Shown here: positions 35,098-46,228 of the stretch, in pieces
Layout: each line of letters opens with the position of its first letter
Position numbering within the stretch: the stretch's first letter is position 1
From: Dugong dugon
Lineage: Eukaryota > Chordata > Mammalia > Sirenia > Dugongidae
NCBI GenBank assembly: GCA_030035585.1
Contig: CM057474.1
Coordinates: 2,598,501 to 2,662,500 of the forward strand
Direction: 5' to 3'
DNA length: 64,000 nucleotides
Notes under the pieces: generated by a model
Told to the model about the DNA's origin: nothing
The model's input: only the letters and a program-made list of their open reading frames with translations
Database searches by the model: none
Made by a program: the position numbers and the translations under genes

Positions 35098-36600
35098 AGA
35101 ATATCACAGGTAACGCTAGCATAACTGTGGTTTATTGCCTATTTTCATACCTGAGGGCAATGCTGCATTCTAGTTAGAGATTAGTAAAAATAAATTTATT
35201 TTTTCTCCTGCAAGTTCATGGACCTTCTGAATTCAGACCCCAGGTTAGGACACCTGCTTTAGTGTTTCTCCCTTATCCATAAATGGAATGATCTCCTATC
35301 TCCTTGCCTCAGATTCTAAATGTCTAAATTAATGATTTTTGTGAATAAGTATGAGACATAGAAACACTGTTTTCAATGCATCTCCAGATTTGCCCTTATG
35401 CACCATAGCTACTTGTAGAGATTTTAGGCTCTGGAAGTCATAGGAAGAAAAGGATTACCCTCTGCCTATTTGAAAAAGCCACACGTTTGAAACAGAGGAA
35501 TAGCTGCCCAATTTCCGCATAGACCCTCAATCTCCAAGAACAGTCAGAAGATAATGATGAAAGAACAGAATATATGTCTACCGTCCATCAGGTGATAAAG
35601 TCAGCAGCTGGAGTTCTTGAAAAGTATCATATTTAGGTTCCTATAGTTTATTATCAAAAAGTTCCCCCACCAGTGCTCAATCCTTTCTTCTGTGTAACAA
35701 TATTGTAACTTGGGGAGGTAATTTGAAAATAACTGCAGCTGGGCTGCTGTTCTGATGTCATCTTAAACTAAAGGTATAGCAAACATTTTAATTTTACACA
35801 GAGATCAAAGATACAGCTAAAGTATAATTTTAAAAGTACAACTTGGTTTTTGAAACACCATTCTAAATCTGTATCATATTATTGCCTTACAAGAAAAAGA
35901 ATTGTCATGGAGACAGAAGGATAAGATGGATCCGCTATGCCCTTGAGCAGAGAATTCTGGGAATACCTTTGTTCTCGATGGGTTTGGATTTCTTTGTTTT
36001 GTTTACCTTGGGTCAGTATACACTGTACATACTAGTGAATTTGAATTTTCTCTTATATATGTATATATTATATATATATACACTTATATATACCTAAACA
36101 TACACAATGCACACACATGAATTTTAATATTACACTTAAATTATTCCACACTTTGGAAAAATCCCATTTTATGACTGACTATATTCTTTTTAGCTGATAC
36201 TGTGTGTGTGTGTATATATGTGTGTATATATATATGTCTGTCTGTGAGTGTGTACAATTATAGCTACAGTTCTGCATCTTTCTTTTCTTCTTGTCCTTGT
36301 TCCCAATACATTACCGAAAAAGCAAGCAGTTAGTATCAGGGGAAAAAGCCTGCATGGTATTTTTAATATAATTGTAACCTTGAAATTGTGCGTGTTCTTA
36401 ACTGCTACACGGCAATCCACTAAAGCATTATTCTCAGTTTCTGCCTCATTATAATGACACTCTAGGCTTGTTGATCTCTTGTCCAGCTCAGCACAAAACC
36501 ACAGAGAACGCAGGACTAGTAACAAGTAACCATGGAAACTGAACCACACACGTATTTGCACAGAATGGAGGAGGTTGTATTGCTGTGGAATTTCATTTAA
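35098..36600. other. Probably unique sequence upstream of the candidate exon
   Basis: No repeat family recognised apart from (TA)n/(TG)n patches at 36050-36085 and 36200-36240. An antisense open frame of 152 codons (36190-36648) spans the TG/TA repeats and overlaps the candidate exon's acceptor; it has no family resemblance and is probably chance. Confidence 0.35.
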
Positions 36601-36625
36601 ATGAAATTTTCTGATTGTTTTACAG

Positions 36626-36901
36626 GTCCAGATTCTCTGGAAGAACAAAGCATTCCTTACCTCAGTAGGTTATCGCACATGGACAAGCAGTGAACGCGTT
36701 ACCAGGGAAAATGATGGAATTCCCGAAGACAAGGATTTTGCAAATTTTCCAGAGAAAGAGGGAAAGTTAACCCAGTGTAAAACACTATGTGGCAAGGGAC
36801 AAGGAAAAGACTGTACTTGCTATTGGTCAGGAGAAGGTTATCCTGAGAAAAGGACAGCCATCCTAGAACACGGGAAACTTTACATCTCCGTATCAGATTG
36901 A
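36626..36901 (+). CDS. Candidate 3'-terminal coding exon of an unidentified gene
   Basis: A splice-acceptor-like sequence (TTTTCTGATTGTTTTACAG, AG at 36624-36625, with CTGAT as a possible branch point) is followed by 91 open codons from 36626 to a TGA at 36899-36901. The reading begins VQILWKNKAFLTSVGYRTW and includes a cysteine cluster (CKTLCGKGQGKDCTC), then YPEKRTAILEHGKLYISVSD at the end. No in-frame ATG exists and an upstream in-frame TGA lies at 36602-36604, so it could only be read as a spliced 3' exon. A short 3' UTR and two AATAAA signals follow. I do not recognise the protein. No upstream exon was found in the window. An open run of 91 codons can occur by chance in 64 kb, so this stays a hypothesis. 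Confidence 0.3.
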   Translation, partial: VQILWKNKAFLTSVGYRTWTSSERVTRENDGIPEDKDFANFPEKEGKLTQCKTLCGKGQGKDCTCYWSGEGYPEKRTAILEHGKLYISVSD

Positions 36902-36991
36902 GTCATTAAAATGTCTTCACCTCTCCTTTGAAATAGGAACTGGCGACTGAACAAATCCACGGTGGGGGACTTTTTGGGTGTGGAATTAAGA

Positions 36992-37028
36992 AATAAAAAT
37001 TCGCCCTGCTCTTTGTGTATATAATAAA
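36992..37028 (+). terminator. Two AATAAA poly(A) signals after the candidate exon
   Basis: AATAAA at 36992-36997 and 37023-37028, with a GT-rich stretch (AAGTGTGTCTCC) just beyond, as expected downstream of a cleavage site. Meaningful only if the exon is real. Confidence 0.35.
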
Positions 37029-37039
37029 TGTATCAAAAG

Positions 37040-37592
37040 TGTGTCTCCAAAATTAATCCAAATATATTCATCTGAATATAATAAAAACAGTTTGGACTGG
37101 CAAGATGTTTCCTTTAAACAGTTTTCTTAGGAGGGCTATGAAAGACAGCAAGAGCTAAGAAGGGCAAGGCTTAAGGAATTTTACTGGTAATTGGTTGAAT
37201 TTCACATATCTCTGTATCTAGATGGTATTTTTATTTCAATTTTTTCAAAGTATAAGGAAAAAGAAGGTGCTATATCTCTTTTCCACCCAAAATTTTTGCT
37301 CTAGATTCCCATCTCCTTTTTTATTCTTTTGTGCATATTTGACCCCATATAGAAATTCTCTAAACATTGTTCTTTTCTTTGTTGTTATAACTTTTGACAA
37401 CAGAAGATACTATAATAAAACTGCTTTTTAGTCCCCAAACTGCAAAATATCTCAGATTAAAAAGCTGTTGGATACACTTAACAATAGTACAACAGCCAGG
37501 AGTAGGGGGGTGGAGGGAAAGGGTCCATACAGGGTCTCTCTGAGATCATGATGCCTCAACTATGATAATGCAGTGATCAACCACCCCTGGAC
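37040..37592. other. No recognised feature
   Basis: AT-rich, with a small G-rich patch (GGAGTAGGGGGGTGGAGGG) near 37500. Confidence 0.3.
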
Positions 37593-37778
37593 AAAAAATC
37601 CCGTTGCCGTTGAGTCAATTCCAACTCACAGTGACCCTATAGGAGAGAGCAGAACTGCCCCATGTGGCTACGGAAGCAGACTGTCACACGTTTCTGCCAT
37701 GGAGCAGCTGGTGGATTTGAACTGCCAACCTTTCAGTTAGCAACTGGAACACTTAACCACTGTGCCACCAAGGCTCCC
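37593..37778 (-). mobile_element. AfroSINE, long form
   Basis: CAATTCCAACTCACAGTGAC, GGAAGCAGACTGTCACACG, GGATTTGAACTGCCAACC and GTGCCACCAAGGCTCC. Confidence 0.92.
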
Positions 37779-38246
37779 CTAAGGGGCACCTAGAGCTCAT
37801 CAATTTATGACTTTACTGAGTAGATTCTTTTAGAAAATTTTCAGACAGGTTTTGCTATAAGATATGGTTAACGTGGCTGTCATTATTGCATTTGATCTCC
37901 TGGTAGATATTTTGAAGATCCATATAGTTCTTACTAATAGCTCAGGTACAAGGAGATACTTCTGTTACCGAAAGCCAATTGATAATCATCAAACAAATAT
38001 TTATAGAACACTCACTCTACTTCTGACATGGTATTGAAGGGAGGTAGACGAATAAAGTTCTTTTCAGGAATCTTAAAGTGTAGCTGGGGAAGCAAAAATT
38101 TACTCCCATGTGAAAGTGAAGTATATCAGACTATGCAAGTTGGACAGAGGAAATACAATGTTCAGAACAGAGGAAGATTATAGAGAATGCTTGATAAAAG
38201 AGGTGGTACTTTAAATGCATTCTAATGGATGGTCAAGATTTCAAAG

Positions 38247-38454
38247 GAATCTCTGGTTGGTTCAAACAGTTAACGTGCTCAGCTGCTAACCGAAAGTGTG
38301 GCAGTTCAGGTCCACTCAAAGTCATCTCGAAGAAAGTCTGGCTATCTACTCCCAAAAGCTCAGGCATTGAAAACTCTATGGGGCAAAGGTCTACTCTGTC
38401 TGACACACATGGGTTTGCCATAAATCAGTCTGACTCATCAGCAACTGGATTTTC
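38247..38454 (+). mobile_element. AfroSINE, third form, diverged
   Basis: GCTCAGCTGCTAACCGAAAG, third-form middle (CTGGCTATCTACTCCCAAAA, GGCATTGAAAACTCTATGG), ACACACATGGGTTTGCC and CATCAGCAACTGG. Confidence 0.82.
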
Positions 38455-39260
38455 AGATTTCAAGAGGCAAAGCGTATTTCTCCTTTTAACATCCAAATTA
38501 ATAATTTGTAAAAGATAGTTATCAAACAGTAATGTAGTTAAAACAGCATATAAATTTCAAAAAAGAAGTGGTGAATTCCAATGTCTTCATGCCTGTGGTA
38601 TTTTAGAAATGATCTAAGAATTGGAATTTCATTGAAAATGAACAGATGTTAAAATAATTATTTTTGTTATGTTGGATGTTTTTAAAATGCTTGCCTAACA
38701 GCTGAATACTTTAATATTTGGTGCCCAGACTTGTTTTCAAAAGCAAGACAATGAGAAGAAGAATGTAAACATGCTGGGAAAAGTTTAATTAGACTTTTTT
38801 TTTTTTTGCTGATGCTAGTTTTATAAATCTTAAATTAGAAGACCAGTTACATTTTGAATGCTTCTTTTAGTTTTAACAACCAAAAATGCAGAGCTGTTAA
38901 TTTAAGTGTTCTTTGTTACCTTACAATTCTTGCAACAAATCAAAGAAACCTAAATTAGACACCACTGTCTTTGCAAAACTAACATGGCAGTGGTAGATTT
39001 CACAAAAATTTTTACTGGGTTCTTCCTGAATTTTTGAGTAGTTTATCCCATTTTAGTAAGAAGAAGTCTTTAGGAAATAAATCATTTTCTTTAGTATATA
39101 TAATGCCTTCTAAAAATTTCATTTTGGGTGAATCGATTAAAAACTAAGTAATAAATAAGTCAAAATTGTCCTTTAATTTCATCATTATTTCCCTCCATTC
39201 TTACCAAGTTGTAACCTCTATTTCCTGTATTAATAGTTCTCATCATCAAATTTATTAGGT
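38455..39260. other. AT-rich, no recognised feature
   Basis: Includes a T12 run near 38795; no family recognised. Confidence 0.3.
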
Positions 39261-39264
39261 CCAG

Positions 39265-39740
39265 AAATTAACAGAATATTGGTATAAGTGTCAATCTGCT
39301 TCTGAACTCTATTCTGTTCCACTGATCAATATGTCTATATGTTGCCAGTACCACATTGTCTTCACTATCGTAACTTTATAACGAGTTTTTATACCTATAG
39401 CATATTTCCTCCTATTTTATTCTTCTGAAAGAGTCTTTGACTATTCTTGCTTCTTTTCATCACCATAAAAATTTTAAAAACAACTCCTCAACTTTCACAA
39501 AGATAACCTCCTATGATTTTCATTTGGTATGTATTTAACTCACAAATTATTTTGAGAAAGAATTGACGTTTCTATTACACTCAGTCTTTAAATTCTTTAT
39601 CTAGCCCTCCGCTTATTTAGGGTTACTTTTATTTTTGTCACTAATCTTCCATATTTTTAGTAAATAGATCTTGCAAACCTGCCATTATATCTATGCATAA
39701 TAACAGATCACTGATTTTTAGCATTTTCTTTTTAGGTATT
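39265..39740 (-). mobile_element. Old L1 ORF2 remnant, antisense
   Basis: Antisense ORF2 text: TCTATTCTGTTCCACTGATC, GCCAGTACCACATTGTCTTC, GTAACTTTATAAC and CACAAATTATTTTGAG. Confidence 0.7.
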
Positions 39741-39845
39741 TTTGAAAAAAAGCAATACGCTTTTGAACAACCTATGGATTAAAAAGAAAATCAAAACAGA
39801 AATTAGATAATATTTTTAACTGGATGATAATTAAAATTTGACAAA
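39741..39845 (+). mobile_element. Short sense L1 ORF2 fragment
   Basis: GAACAACCTATGGATTAAAA and AGAAAATCAAAACAGAAATT resemble the sense-strand ORF2 text that encodes the N-W-I-EEI segment. It lies opposite in orientation to its neighbours, so a local L1 inversion is likely. Confidence 0.45.
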
Positions 39846-39924
39846 TCAAGTATGATGGTTTTAACTAGTTCTGCTCAGTGGGAAAATTTTACACATACGC
39901 ATGCACATACACACAGGCACATAT

Positions 39925-41000
39925 ACCAGGTGATTTTCCAACTATATTTTCATTAATTTCTAGTTTACTTGTACTCTAGTCAGAGAACCTATTCTGAATG
40001 TTTTCAATCAATTTAAATTTATTGAGAATTGCTCTACAATCTATCATATGATCATTTTTGGCAATGTTGCATGTATACTTGAAAAGAGTATATATTCTAT
40101 CCTCATTGGGCAGAGTACTCTGTCTGTAGAGAAGGTTAAGTTTGTGAATAGATTTATTATTTTTTATACACTTCCTGATTTTTTCTCTGCTTGACTTAGT
40201 TGTCGCAAGATGTGTGTTCAAGTCTCCACAATGTTTGTGGATTTTTTCTATTTCTCATTTATTTTTGGAAGGTTTATTTATTTCTTTCATATATTTATAT
40301 AATTTTTATACATTTATACATTTGTGTAAATTTTATATAAATATATGTAAGTATATTTCAACTATGTATTTATAAAATATATACTTTATATATTTATACA
40401 AGTATATTTTGCATATTTATATTTAAATTTATATAATTTATTATATTTTAATATTATTTCTATTTAATTTAATTAATTAGAAATTTCTTATTCTTTTACT
40501 GGATTGAGTCTTTCTCAACAAAAAAATCTTCCTCCTGATATGTAGAAAATCATCTTAAAATTCCTTAATTTGATATTTATATTGCTAGACCAGCTCTCTT
40601 TTATTTAGTGTTTTCATGAAATATATATTCAATCATTTTACTTTCAACATCTCTTTTTATTATATTTAATACATGTCTCTTATAAGCAGCATACAGTTTT
40701 TGTTTCATTCAAAATTGGCAAACAGTCTTTTCATTATGCGATTTAGACTTATCAATTAATATAATGACTGATATGTTTTGACATATAGCATCTTAAAATT
40801 TGTTCTCTATTTGTCCACTTTGATATTCTTTTCTCATTTATTACCTAATTTGTATTACTTCTTATTATTCCATTTTCCCTATATTATCTTGTAAATTGAA
40901 CATTCTTTTACTATTTATAGTTCACACTTTAGAGATTAAAACATGTGTTCTTAACTTAGTATTGTCTTTAGGCCTGTTTATTGAGATATTTGGTCATGTT
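39925..41000 (-). mobile_element. Old L1 remnant, antisense (5' part of ORF2)
   Basis: Antisense endonuclease-region text: GTGTGTTCAAGTCTCCACAA, GCTAGACCAGCTCTCTTTTA, TTTTACTTTCAACATC and CTTATAAGCAGCATACAG. Interrupted by an AT-only patch at about 40280-40480. Confidence 0.6.
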
Positions 41001-41303
41001 TTATTAGATGCTCAATGTTGTGTTAAAAAACAAAAATAAAAGCAAAACACCCTCCAGATAATACACTCTTCCTTCCCAAAAGATTCATTCTATTCTCTTA
41101 GACCTGGGAGTGGGGGGTTGGGGTAGGGGGAGTGGGGAGGTCAATTCAGTAAGATCAGTTACTAACTAAGTAACTTTAAGGCAGAGTTGCTGTCTCTATA
41201 GGGCTTGCTTTACCTCTGCTTTACCCCACAATTCTTGGGTGTATATTTTCAATAGGTCCTATTAAGTGCCTAGGGGTATTTATTAAGGCCTTCTCCCCTT
41301 ATC
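41001..41303. other. No recognised feature
   Basis: Contains a G-rich patch near 41106-41141 (GGGAGTGGGGGGTTGGGGTA), with four G-runs that could in principle fold as a quadruplex. Confidence 0.35.
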
Positions 41304-41458
41304 GGAGCCTTGGTGGTGCAGTAGTTAAGAGCTACGGCTGCTAACCAAAACATCAGCAGTTCAAATCCACCAGCTGCTCCTTGGAAACCTTATGGGGCAG
41401 TTCTACTCTGTCTCATAGGGTTGCTATGAGTTGGAATTGACTCTACCACAACAGTTTT
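41304..41458 (+). mobile_element. AfroSINE, short form
   Basis: GGAGCCTTGGTGGTGCAGTA, ATCAGCAGTTCAAATCCACC, CTCATAGGGTTGCTATGAGT. Confidence 0.94.
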
Positions 41459-41994
41459 AACGAGTTCTTGCTTTGTCAGGTCCTGATCTTCAGTCTTTGT
41501 CTTCTCAAGACCAGGAAACTGCTATAAATTCTGTTCTGTTTTTTTGGATGCTCTGTTCTGTCTTTCGAGACTTGTCCTGGAAAGCTGAGAATCAGCCAGT
41601 ATCTCCAAGGAAAATCTATTGACTCTTTGTTCGGTTCACTTCTCTGTGCCTCCCTTCTGTCTGAGAAGAGAAACCAACCTGCAAAACGTTGAGTTCATTT
41701 CAGTTCATTTCCCTATTCTTTGGAACGCTGGTGTTTCATTGTGCCTTCATTTTCATTTTTCTACTCACATCTAATAATTTTTAAAAATGAAGTTTGTTTC
41801 CTAAATGTATTAGTAAATTTTGACAAGAAAAATCTTTGAGGTAGTAGATGATGCCCAAATATTTTCTTTTTCAGAATATTAATTTTTCTACACATAAAGG
41901 AAAGTGTGCAAATGTGTTCTCTCTCTGCCTACTTTTAATTTTAATTAAGAGATTATAATTAAGAAAACATGGGAATTCCAAAAGTCATATATGA
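41459..41994. other. No recognised feature
   Basis: Mixed composition, possibly unique. Confidence 0.3.
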
Positions 41995-42170
41995 TCAATG
42001 AAACTCTAAAGAAGCTTTGTCCAATTGAAATGCAACACAAACCACATGTGTAATTTTAAATTTTTTAGTAGGCAAATTTCAAAGCGTGAAAATGAAACAA
42101 GCGAAATTAGTTTTAATAATATATATTATTCACCCCCAACACATCCAAAATATTAGAATTCCTACATATA
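41995..42170 (+). mobile_element. DNA-transposon remnant (tagccacatgtggc type), left part
   Basis: TTTGTCCAATTGAAATG, CCACATGTGTAATTTTAAAT and CACATCCAAAATATTAG. Same family as 8590-8820. Split from its right part by the two insertions below. Confidence 0.5.
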
Positions 42171-42235
42171 AACAGGGGGTTGCTACGAGTCAAAAAACGA
42201 CCAACTCCATGGCACCTAACAACAACAAAATCGAT
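42171..42235 (+). mobile_element. RTE LINE 3' tail fragment
   Basis: GGGGGTTGCTACGAGTCAAA then CATGGCACCTAACAACAACA: the 3' terminus seen in the full RTE copy at 43027-46216. Confidence 0.65.
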
Positions 42236-42247
42236 CAATATAAAAAC

Positions 42248-42450
42248 TTGAGTAATGCAAATGGTTCAGGGCTCAGCTACTAACCACAAGGCTGGCAGTT
42301 TGAATCCACCCGGAGGCATCTTGAAAGAAAGTCTAGTGATCTACTTCCGAAACATCCCAGGCTTTGAAGACGCTATGGAGGGTAGTCCTACTCCGAAATA
42401 TAGGGGTCGTTGTAAGTTGGAATTGATTCGAAGGCCACTTTTTTTTTTTT
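42248..42450 (+). mobile_element. AfroSINE, third form, with T-rich end
   Basis: GGGCTCAGCTACTAACCACA, CACCCGGAGGCATCTTG, AGTGATCTACTTCCGAAAC, then T10. Confidence 0.85.
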
Positions 42451-42454
42451 AACT

Positions 42455-42690
42455 ATATTAATGTTGTATTATAAATAGTTTGCATGGAACAATAGTTAAA
42501 GTGAAATGTAGTTCCACTAAAGCAATAAAGATTTATTAAAGGAAAAATGCTTTACAGTCTTTGGGTTTTAAAATTTAAATTAATTAATATTAATTAAAAT
42601 ACAAAATTCAGTTCTCCCATTGAAATAGCCACAAATTAAGTGCTCAATAGCTTCATGTGGCTAGTAGCTACCATACTGGACAGCACAGTA
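42455..42690 (+). mobile_element. DNA-transposon remnant, right part
   Basis: GTGCTCAATAGCTTCATGTG, CTAGTAGCTACCATACTGGA and CAGCACAG: right end of the family, as at 8755-8815. Confidence 0.5.
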
Positions 42691-43014
42691 CTAACTTTCC
42701 TTGATGATCCAAATTAGTGATTCTAAATGGAGGCTGCATATCACTGCTGGAGATTTGTTGGTCTAGGAGATAGTGTGGAGGTAGGGACTCAGGATTAGGA
42801 ACCGCTAATTAAATTAGTCAGAAGAATTTTTTGAATATTCAGAAGAATAAATAAACTAATTCAAATAATTATGAATTATGTTATTGATCTTAAAGTTTCC
42901 AATTCTCTTGTAATCCTGTCAAATAGCAGTATTTTTAATACCTTTGAACCCAAAATTCTACTTTCTTATTTTAAAAAATTAGCCTTCTAGCACTTTTACT
43001 TTTTTACTCTCACT
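42691..43014. other. No recognised feature
   Basis: AT-rich, ending at the RTE target duplication. Confidence 0.3.
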
Positions 43015-43026
43015 ATACAAGTTACT
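43015..43026. repeat. Left target-site duplication of the RTE LINE
   Basis: ATACAAGTTACT, repeated exactly at 46217-46228. Confidence 0.93.
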
Positions 43027-43088
43027 GCCCCCATGCGTCTGTCAGTTTGTCGTACTGTGGGGGCTTCCATGTTGCTGTGATACTGGAA

Positions 43089-43124
43089 GTTATGCCACTG
43101 GTATTCAAATACCAGTGGCATAAC
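43089..43124. repeat. Perfect 17-bp inverted repeat with 2-nt loop in the RTE 5' region
   Basis: GTTATGCCACTGGTATT, then CA, then its exact reverse complement AATACCAGTGGCATAAC. In RNA this would form a stable 17-bp hairpin. Confidence 0.97.
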
Positions 43125-43429
43125 TGTCACCTGTGGTGGATAGGTTTCTGCTGAGCTTCCTGACTAAGACCGACTACAAAGATGGAACTGATGGTCTACT
43201 TCTGAAAAAAATTAGCCAGTGAAAATGTTATGAATAGCAGTGGAACAATGTCTGATACAGTAAGATGAGCCCCTAAGGTTGGAAGGCACTCAAAAGACAA
43301 CTGGGGAAGAGCTGCCTCCTCAAAGTAGAGTCAACCTTAATGACGTGGATGGAGTTAAGCTTTCAGGACCTTCATTTGCTGATGTTGCATGACTCAAAAT
43401 GAGAAGAAACAGCTGCAAACATCCATTAA

Positions 43430-46105
43430 TAATGAGAACATGGAATGTACGAAGTGTGAATCTAGGAAAATTAGAAATCGTCAAAAAAGAAATGGAACAC
43501 ATAAAAGTCGACATCCGAGGCATTACTGAGCTGAAATGGACTGGTATTGGCTATTTTGAGTCGGACTAGCATATGTTTTACTATACCGGCAATGACAAAT
43601 TGAAGAGGAACGACATTGCATTCATAGTCAAAAAAAGAAAAAAAGAAAAAAAATTCAAGATCTATCCTGAAGTACAGTGCTGTCAGTGATAGGATAATAT
43701 CCATACGCCTACAAGGAAGACTAGTTAATACAACTATTATTCAAATTTATGCAGCAACCACTAAGTCCAAAGATGAAGAAATTGAAGATTTTTACCAGCT
43801 TCTGCAGTCTGCAATTGATCAAACATGCAATCAAGATGCACTGATAATTACTGGTAATTGGAATGCAAAAGTTGAAAACAAAGAAGAAGGATTCATAGCT
43901 GGAAAATATGACCTTGGTGATAGAAACAATGTCAGAGACTGCATGATAGAATTTTACAAGACCAATGAATAATTCATTGCAAATACCTTTTTTCAACAAC
44001 ATAAAAGGCGACTATACATATGAACCTCACCAGATGTAATACACAGGAATCAAATCAACTATATCTGTGGAACGAGACAATGGAAAAGCTCATATTATCA
44101 GTCAGAATAAGGTCATGGGCCGACTGCGGAACAGACCATCAATTGTTCATAAGCAAGTTCAAGCTGAAGCTGACGAAGATCAGAACAAGTTCACAAGTAC
44201 GAACTTGAGTATATCCTGCCTGAATTTAGAGACCATCTCAAGAATAGATTTGATGCATTGAACACTAAATGACTGAAGACCAGACGAATTGTGGAATGAC
44301 ATCAAGGCTATCATATATGAAGAAAGCAAGAGGTCATTAAAAAGACAGGAAAGAAAGAAAAGACCAAAATGGATGTCAGAAGAGACTCTGAAAGTCGCTC
44401 TTGAACATAGAGTAGCTACAGTGAAAAGAAGAAATGATGAAGTAAGAGCTGAACAGTTTTCAAAGGCTTATGGAGAAGACAAAGTATTATAATGAAAAGG
44501 CCAAAGACCTGAAGTTAGAAAACCCAAAGGGAAGAACACACTTGGCATTTCTCAAGCTGAAAGAACTGAAAAACAAATTCAAACCTCCAGTTGCAATACT
44601 GAAGGATTCTATGGGCAAAATACTGAACAACTCAGGAAGCATCAAAAGAAGATGGAAGGAATACACAGAGTCACTCTATCAAAAAGAACTGGTTGACATT
44701 CAACAATTTCAGGAGGCAGCATATGATCAAGACCTGAGGGTACTGAAGGAGGAAGTCAAAGCTGCACTGAAGACACTGGTGAAAAACAAGGCTTCAGGAA
44801 TGGACGGAATACCAATTGGGATGTTTCAACAAACAGATGCAGAGCTGGAAGCACTCACTCCTCTATGCCAAGAAATTTGGAAGACAGCTACCTGGCCAAC
44901 CAACTGGAAGAGATCCATATTTATGCCCATTCCAAAGAAAGATGATCCAACTGAATGCAAAAGTCATCAAACAATATAATTAATGTCACATGCAAGTAAA
45001 ATTTTGCTGAGGTTCATTCAAAAGCAGTTGCAGCAGTACATCAACAGGGAACTGCCAGAAACTCAAGTTGTATTCCGAAGAGGGCGTGGAACAAGGAATA
45101 TCATTGCTGATGTCAGATGGATCTTTGCTGAAAGCAGAGAATACCGGAAAGACGTTTACTTGTGTTTTATTGATTATGCAAAGGCATTAGACTGTGTGGA
45201 TCATAACAAATTATGGATAACATTGCAAAGAATGGGAATTCCAGAACACTTAACTGTGCTCATGAGGAACCTGTACAGAGATCAAGAGGCAGTCGTTCAA
45301 ACAGAACAAGGAGATACTACCTGGTTTAAAATCAGGAAAGGTGTGCATCAGGGTTGTATCATTTCACCATACTTATTCAATTTGTATGCTGAGCAAATAA
45401 TCTGAGAAGCTGGGCTATATGAAGAAGAACGGGGCATCAGGATTAGAGGAAGATTCATTAACAACCTGTGTTATGCTTGCTGAAAGTGAAGAGGACTTGA
45501 AGCACTTACTGATGAAGATTAAAGAGCACAGCCTTCAGTATGGATTACACTTCATAAAGAAAACAAAAATCCTCACAACTGGCCCAATAAGCAACTTCAT
45601 GATAAATGGAGAAAAGACTGAAGTTGTCAAGGATTTCATTTACTTGGATCCACAATCAACGCCCATGGAAGCAGTAGTCAAGAAATCAAACGAGGTACTG
45701 CATGGGGCAAATCAGCTGCAAAAGACCTCTTTAAAGTGTTGAAAAGCAAAGATGTCATCTTGAAGACTAAGGTGCACCTGACTCAAGCCATGGTATTTTC
45801 AATTGTATCATATGCATGCGAAAGCTGGGTGATGAATAAGGAAGATCGAAGAAGAATTAACTCCTTTGAATTATGGTGTTAGCGAACAATATTGAATATA
45901 CCATGGACTGCCAAAAGAATGAACAAATCTGTCTTGGAAGCAGTACAGCCAGAATGCTCCTTAGAAGCAAGGATGGCAAAACTACATCTCACATACTTTG
46001 GACATGTTGTCAGGAGGGATCAGTCCCTGGAGAAGGACATCATGCTTGGTAGAGAGTCAGTGAAAAAGAGGAAGACCCTCAACGAGATGGATTGACACAG
46101 TGGTG
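43430..46105 (+). pseudogene. RTE ORF (endonuclease-reverse transcriptase), decayed
   Basis: Nicks DNA and copies RTE RNA in active relatives. The endonuclease part is readable from about 43437 (RTWNVRSVNLGKLEIVKKEM, GITELKWTGIG) but carries a stop in the next segment, an A-rich insertion near 43630-43650, and GNWNA where GDWNA/GDFNA is expected. Open pieces follow at 44289-44492, 44470-44979 (KNKASGMDGIP, WPTNWKRSIFMPIPKKDD) and 44983-45405. At about 45468-45480 the catalytic YADD block is missing: CYA is followed at once, out of frame, by LAESEEDL, so the active-site aspartates are deleted. The C-terminal domain continues to 46095 (LTYFGHVVRRDQSLEKDIML). Inactive copy. Confidence 0.9.
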
Positions 46106-46216
46106 CAAGCATAACAGCAATCATGAGGATGGCACAGGACCGGGCAGTGTTTCATTCTGTTGTACATAGGGTCGCTTTGAGTCAGAACCTGCTGGACAGC
46201 ACCTAACAACAGCAGC

Positions 46217-46228
46217 ATACAAGTTACT
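46217..46228. repeat. Right target-site duplication of the RTE LINE
   Basis: ATACAAGTTACT, identical to 43015-43026. Confidence 0.93.

Larger units (their letters stand above)
43027..46216 (+). mobile_element. Full-length RTE/BovB-like LINE (3,190 bp)
   Basis: Complete element bounded by an exact 12-bp duplication. It starts GCCCCCATGCGTCTGTCAGT, has a 5' region of about 400 bp, one long decayed ORF (endonuclease then reverse transcriptase), and ends GGACAGCACCTAACAACAGC. The order, the APE-type endonuclease and the RTE-type reverse transcriptase text (YLCFIDYAKALDCVDHNKLW, GVHQGCIISPYLFNLYAEQI) place it in the RTE clade, like the elephant RTE I know as RTE1. Its 3' end resembles the tail of the AfroSINEs in this window. 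Confidence 0.93.

Noticed and set aside
36190-36648. 152-codon minus-strand frame
   Set aside because: Its end reads through TG/TA repeats and it overlaps the better-supported plus-strand exon candidate.
41106-41141. G-quadruplex candidate as a regulatory element
   Set aside because: G-runs are present, but there is no nearby gene or promoter to regulate, so it is mentioned only in the feature list.
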